Part shown: positions 4,326 through 5,611 of the stretch, in pieces
How the letters are laid out: each line of letters opens with the position of its first letter
Numbering within the stretch: the first letter of the stretch is position 1
Origin: Massilia sp. UBA2709
GTDB lineage: Bacteria > Pseudomonadota > Gammaproteobacteria > Burkholderiales > Burkholderiaceae_D
DNA: 5,611 bases
Direction of reading: 5' to 3'
NCBI GenBank assembly: GCA_002354135.1
Contig: DEKZ01000295.1
Location: 6,795-12,405, forward strand
Made by a program: the position numbers and the translations under genes
Notes under the pieces: model-generated
The model's input: the letters and a program-made list of their open reading frames with translations, nothing else
The model's database searches: none
Told to the model about the DNA's origin: nothing

Positions 4326-5611
4326 CAGGCGGCGAGACGCTTGAGCTCGTACAGCCGCTCGAGCGCTTCACGCGGGGTGAGCGCGTCCGGATCGAGCGCA
4401 TCGAGGGCGTCGAGCAGGGCGGATGACACGGCCGGCGCGGCGGCCTGAGGAACCTCTTCCTGCTCGGGCTCGTCGCAGGGCAGGGCGAACAAATCGAGCT
4501 GGGGGGTGGTGTCGAGGGCCTGCGATTCCAGGCGCGCCAGGTGCTTGCGCGCGGCCTTGATCACGCTTGGGGGCACGCCTGCGAGCTGGGCCACCTGCAG
4601 GCCATAGCTCTGGGACGCCGGCCCGTCCTGCACGGCGTGCAGGAAGACGATGCTGTCCTTGTGCTCGACCGCCGACAGGTGCACGTTGGCCGCGCTCGGG
4701 TGGGCTTCCGGCAGTTGGGTCAGTTCGAAATAGTGGGTCGCGAACAGCGTGAAGCTGCGGCTGTTGTCGATCAGGTGGCGCGCGATCGCCCAGGCCAGGG
4801 CCAGGCCGTCGAAGGTCGAGGTGCCGCGTCCGACTTCGTCCATCAGCACCAGCGAGTGCTCGGTTGCGCCGTTCAGGATCGCGGCCGATTCGGTCATCTC
4901 GACCATGAAGGTCGAACGCCCGCCCGCCAGGTCGTCGTTGGCGCCGATGCGGGTGAAGATGCGGTCGATCGGGCCGATCGTTGCCTGGGAAGCCGGCACA
5001 TAGCTGCCGATGTAGGCCAGCAGCACGATCAGCGCGGTCTGGCGCATGAAGGTCGATTTACCGCCCATGTTCGGGCCGGTGATGAGCAACAGGCGCCGTT
5101 CGTTCGATAGCTTGCAGTCGTTGGCGATGAAGCGCTCGATCTGCTGCTCGACCACCGGATGGCGGCCCTCGACGATGGTCAGGCAAGGATCAAGCACTAG
5201 TTGCGGCGCGCACCAGTTGTTCTGCAGCGCGTGGCGGGTCAGCGCCACCAGGGTGTCGATCTGGGCCAGGCCTTGCGCCACCGTCTGCAGCTGGCCGATG
5301 TGCGGCGCCAGGCAAGCCAGCAGCTCGTCGTACAGCACTTTTTCGCGCGACAGGGCGCGGTCCTGGCTTGATAAGGCCTTGTCTTCGAAGGCCTTCAGTT
5401 CCGGCGTGATGTAGCGCTCGCAGTTCTTCAGGGTCTGGCGGCGGCGGTAGTCGTCGGGCACCTTGTCGGTCTGGCCGTTGGTGACCTCGATGTAGAAGCC
5501 GTGCACCCGGTTATACTCGACGCGCAGGTTGGCAATCCCCGTGCGCTCGCGCTCGCGCGTCTCGAGGTCGACCAGGAACTGGCCGGCATTCTCGGACAGG
5601 GCGCGCAGCTC
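4325..5611 (-). CDS. mutS: DNA mismatch repair protein MutS, C-terminal half (partial)
   Basis: The visible 428 residues are the C-terminal half of MutS, the mismatch-recognition ATPase. The gene continues past the right window edge, so its start is not seen. The fragment opens in the lever/clamp region (ELRALSENAG, then RERERTG at residues 20-26 and NRVHGFYIE). It then has the ABC-type ATPase: Walker A GPNMGGKST (179-187; DNA 5051-5077), DDLAGGRSTFMVEMTE (226-241, containing the signature loop), Walker B LVLMDE (254-259) with GRGTST, and the ATHYFELTQ segment (291-299). A canonical beta-clamp binding motif QLDLF lies at 371-375 (DNA 4487-4501). It is followed by an acidic/Ala linker and a C-terminal tetramerisation helix region (PDALTPREALERLYELKRLA). 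All expected motifs are intact. The gene precedes the phosphoesterase-like gene with a one-base TGATG overlap. Confidence 0.98.
   Translation of the reverse strand, partial: ELRALSENAGQFLVDLETRERERTGIANLRVEYNRVHGFYIEVTNGQTDKVPDDYRRRQTLKNCERYITPELKAFEDKALSSQDRALSREKVLYDELLACLAPHIGQLQTVAQGLAQIDTLVALTRHALQNNWCAPQLVLDPCLTIVEGRHPVVEQQIERFIANDCKLSNERRLLLITGPNMGGKSTFMRQTALIVLLAYIGSYVPASQATIGPIDRIFTRIGANDDLAGGRSTFMVEMTESAAILNGATEHSLVLMDEVGRGTSTFDGLALAWAIARHLIDNSRSFTLFATHYFELTQLPEAHPSAANVHLSAVEHKDSIVFLHAVQDGPASQSYGLQVAQLAGVPPSVIKAARKHLARLESQALDTTPQLDLFALPCDEPEQEEVPQAAAPAVSSALLDALDALDPDALTPREALERLYELKRLAA

Noticed and set aside
3282..4448. Rightward 388-codon open frame opposite the phosphoesterase-like gene and the mutS end
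   Set aside because: It begins inside a hairpin repeat and overlaps the conserved end of mutS in antisense. The opposite frame has a signal peptide and family motifs.
4325..5506. A mutS start at 5506
   Set aside because: The codon there is an internal GTG (Val) in NRVHGFY. The frame stays open to the window edge with clear MutS sequence (ELRAL..., RERERTG), so the gene is truncated by the window, not short.

Overview
The window is high-GC, densely packed chromosomal DNA. The MutS, SlyD and cupin proteins look betaproteobacterial. Short hairpin repeats of the GTAGGGTGG...CCACGCG type between genes suggest Oxalobacteraceae (Massilia, Duganella or Janthinobacterium relatives). That placement is inference from protein flavour and repeat type; no search was run. 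There is no phage, plasmid, transposon, CRISPR or tRNA signal, so this looks like core chromosome rather than a mobile island.

Layout, left to right. Positions 1-137 hold three copies of a hairpin repeat, one cut by the window edge. Next is a leftward gene for a small alanine/threonine-rich lipoprotein (225-515) with a clear rho-independent terminator at 179-203. Its upstream region (516-795) is AT-rich and holds promoter-like hexamers and two short perfect inverted repeats. A leftward pair follows, separated by 5 bases: a JmjC-type cupin of the ribosomal protein uL16 arginine hydroxylase family (1287-2408) and a 161-residue protein resembling DUF7931 (796-1281). A compact divergent promoter region (2409-2498) separates the cupin from a rightward slyD-like FKBP prolyl isomerase gene (2499-3047), which ends at a strong terminator (3061-3089). 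The 330-base convergent gap after slyD holds two copies of the hairpin repeat as an exact 29-bp inverted pair. The right end is a leftward unit: mutS (3' half only, running off the window), then a gene for a secreted protein with a metallophosphoesterase-like scaffold (3378-4325) whose start overlaps the mutS stop by one base.

Functionally, slyD (folding and nickel handling) and the cupin (ribosome modification) share an intergenic region with nearly abutting promoters, so their transcription may be physically linked. The mutS-linked exported protein appears to have lost the metal-binding motifs of its family and may be a pseudoenzyme. I see no clear new multi-gene system. The points most worth following are a possible leaderless mRNA for the cupin, the degenerate phosphoesterase coupled to mutS, hairpin repeats with compensatory stem changes, and a lipoprotein whose tail looks like an alanine-faced helix ending in lysine.
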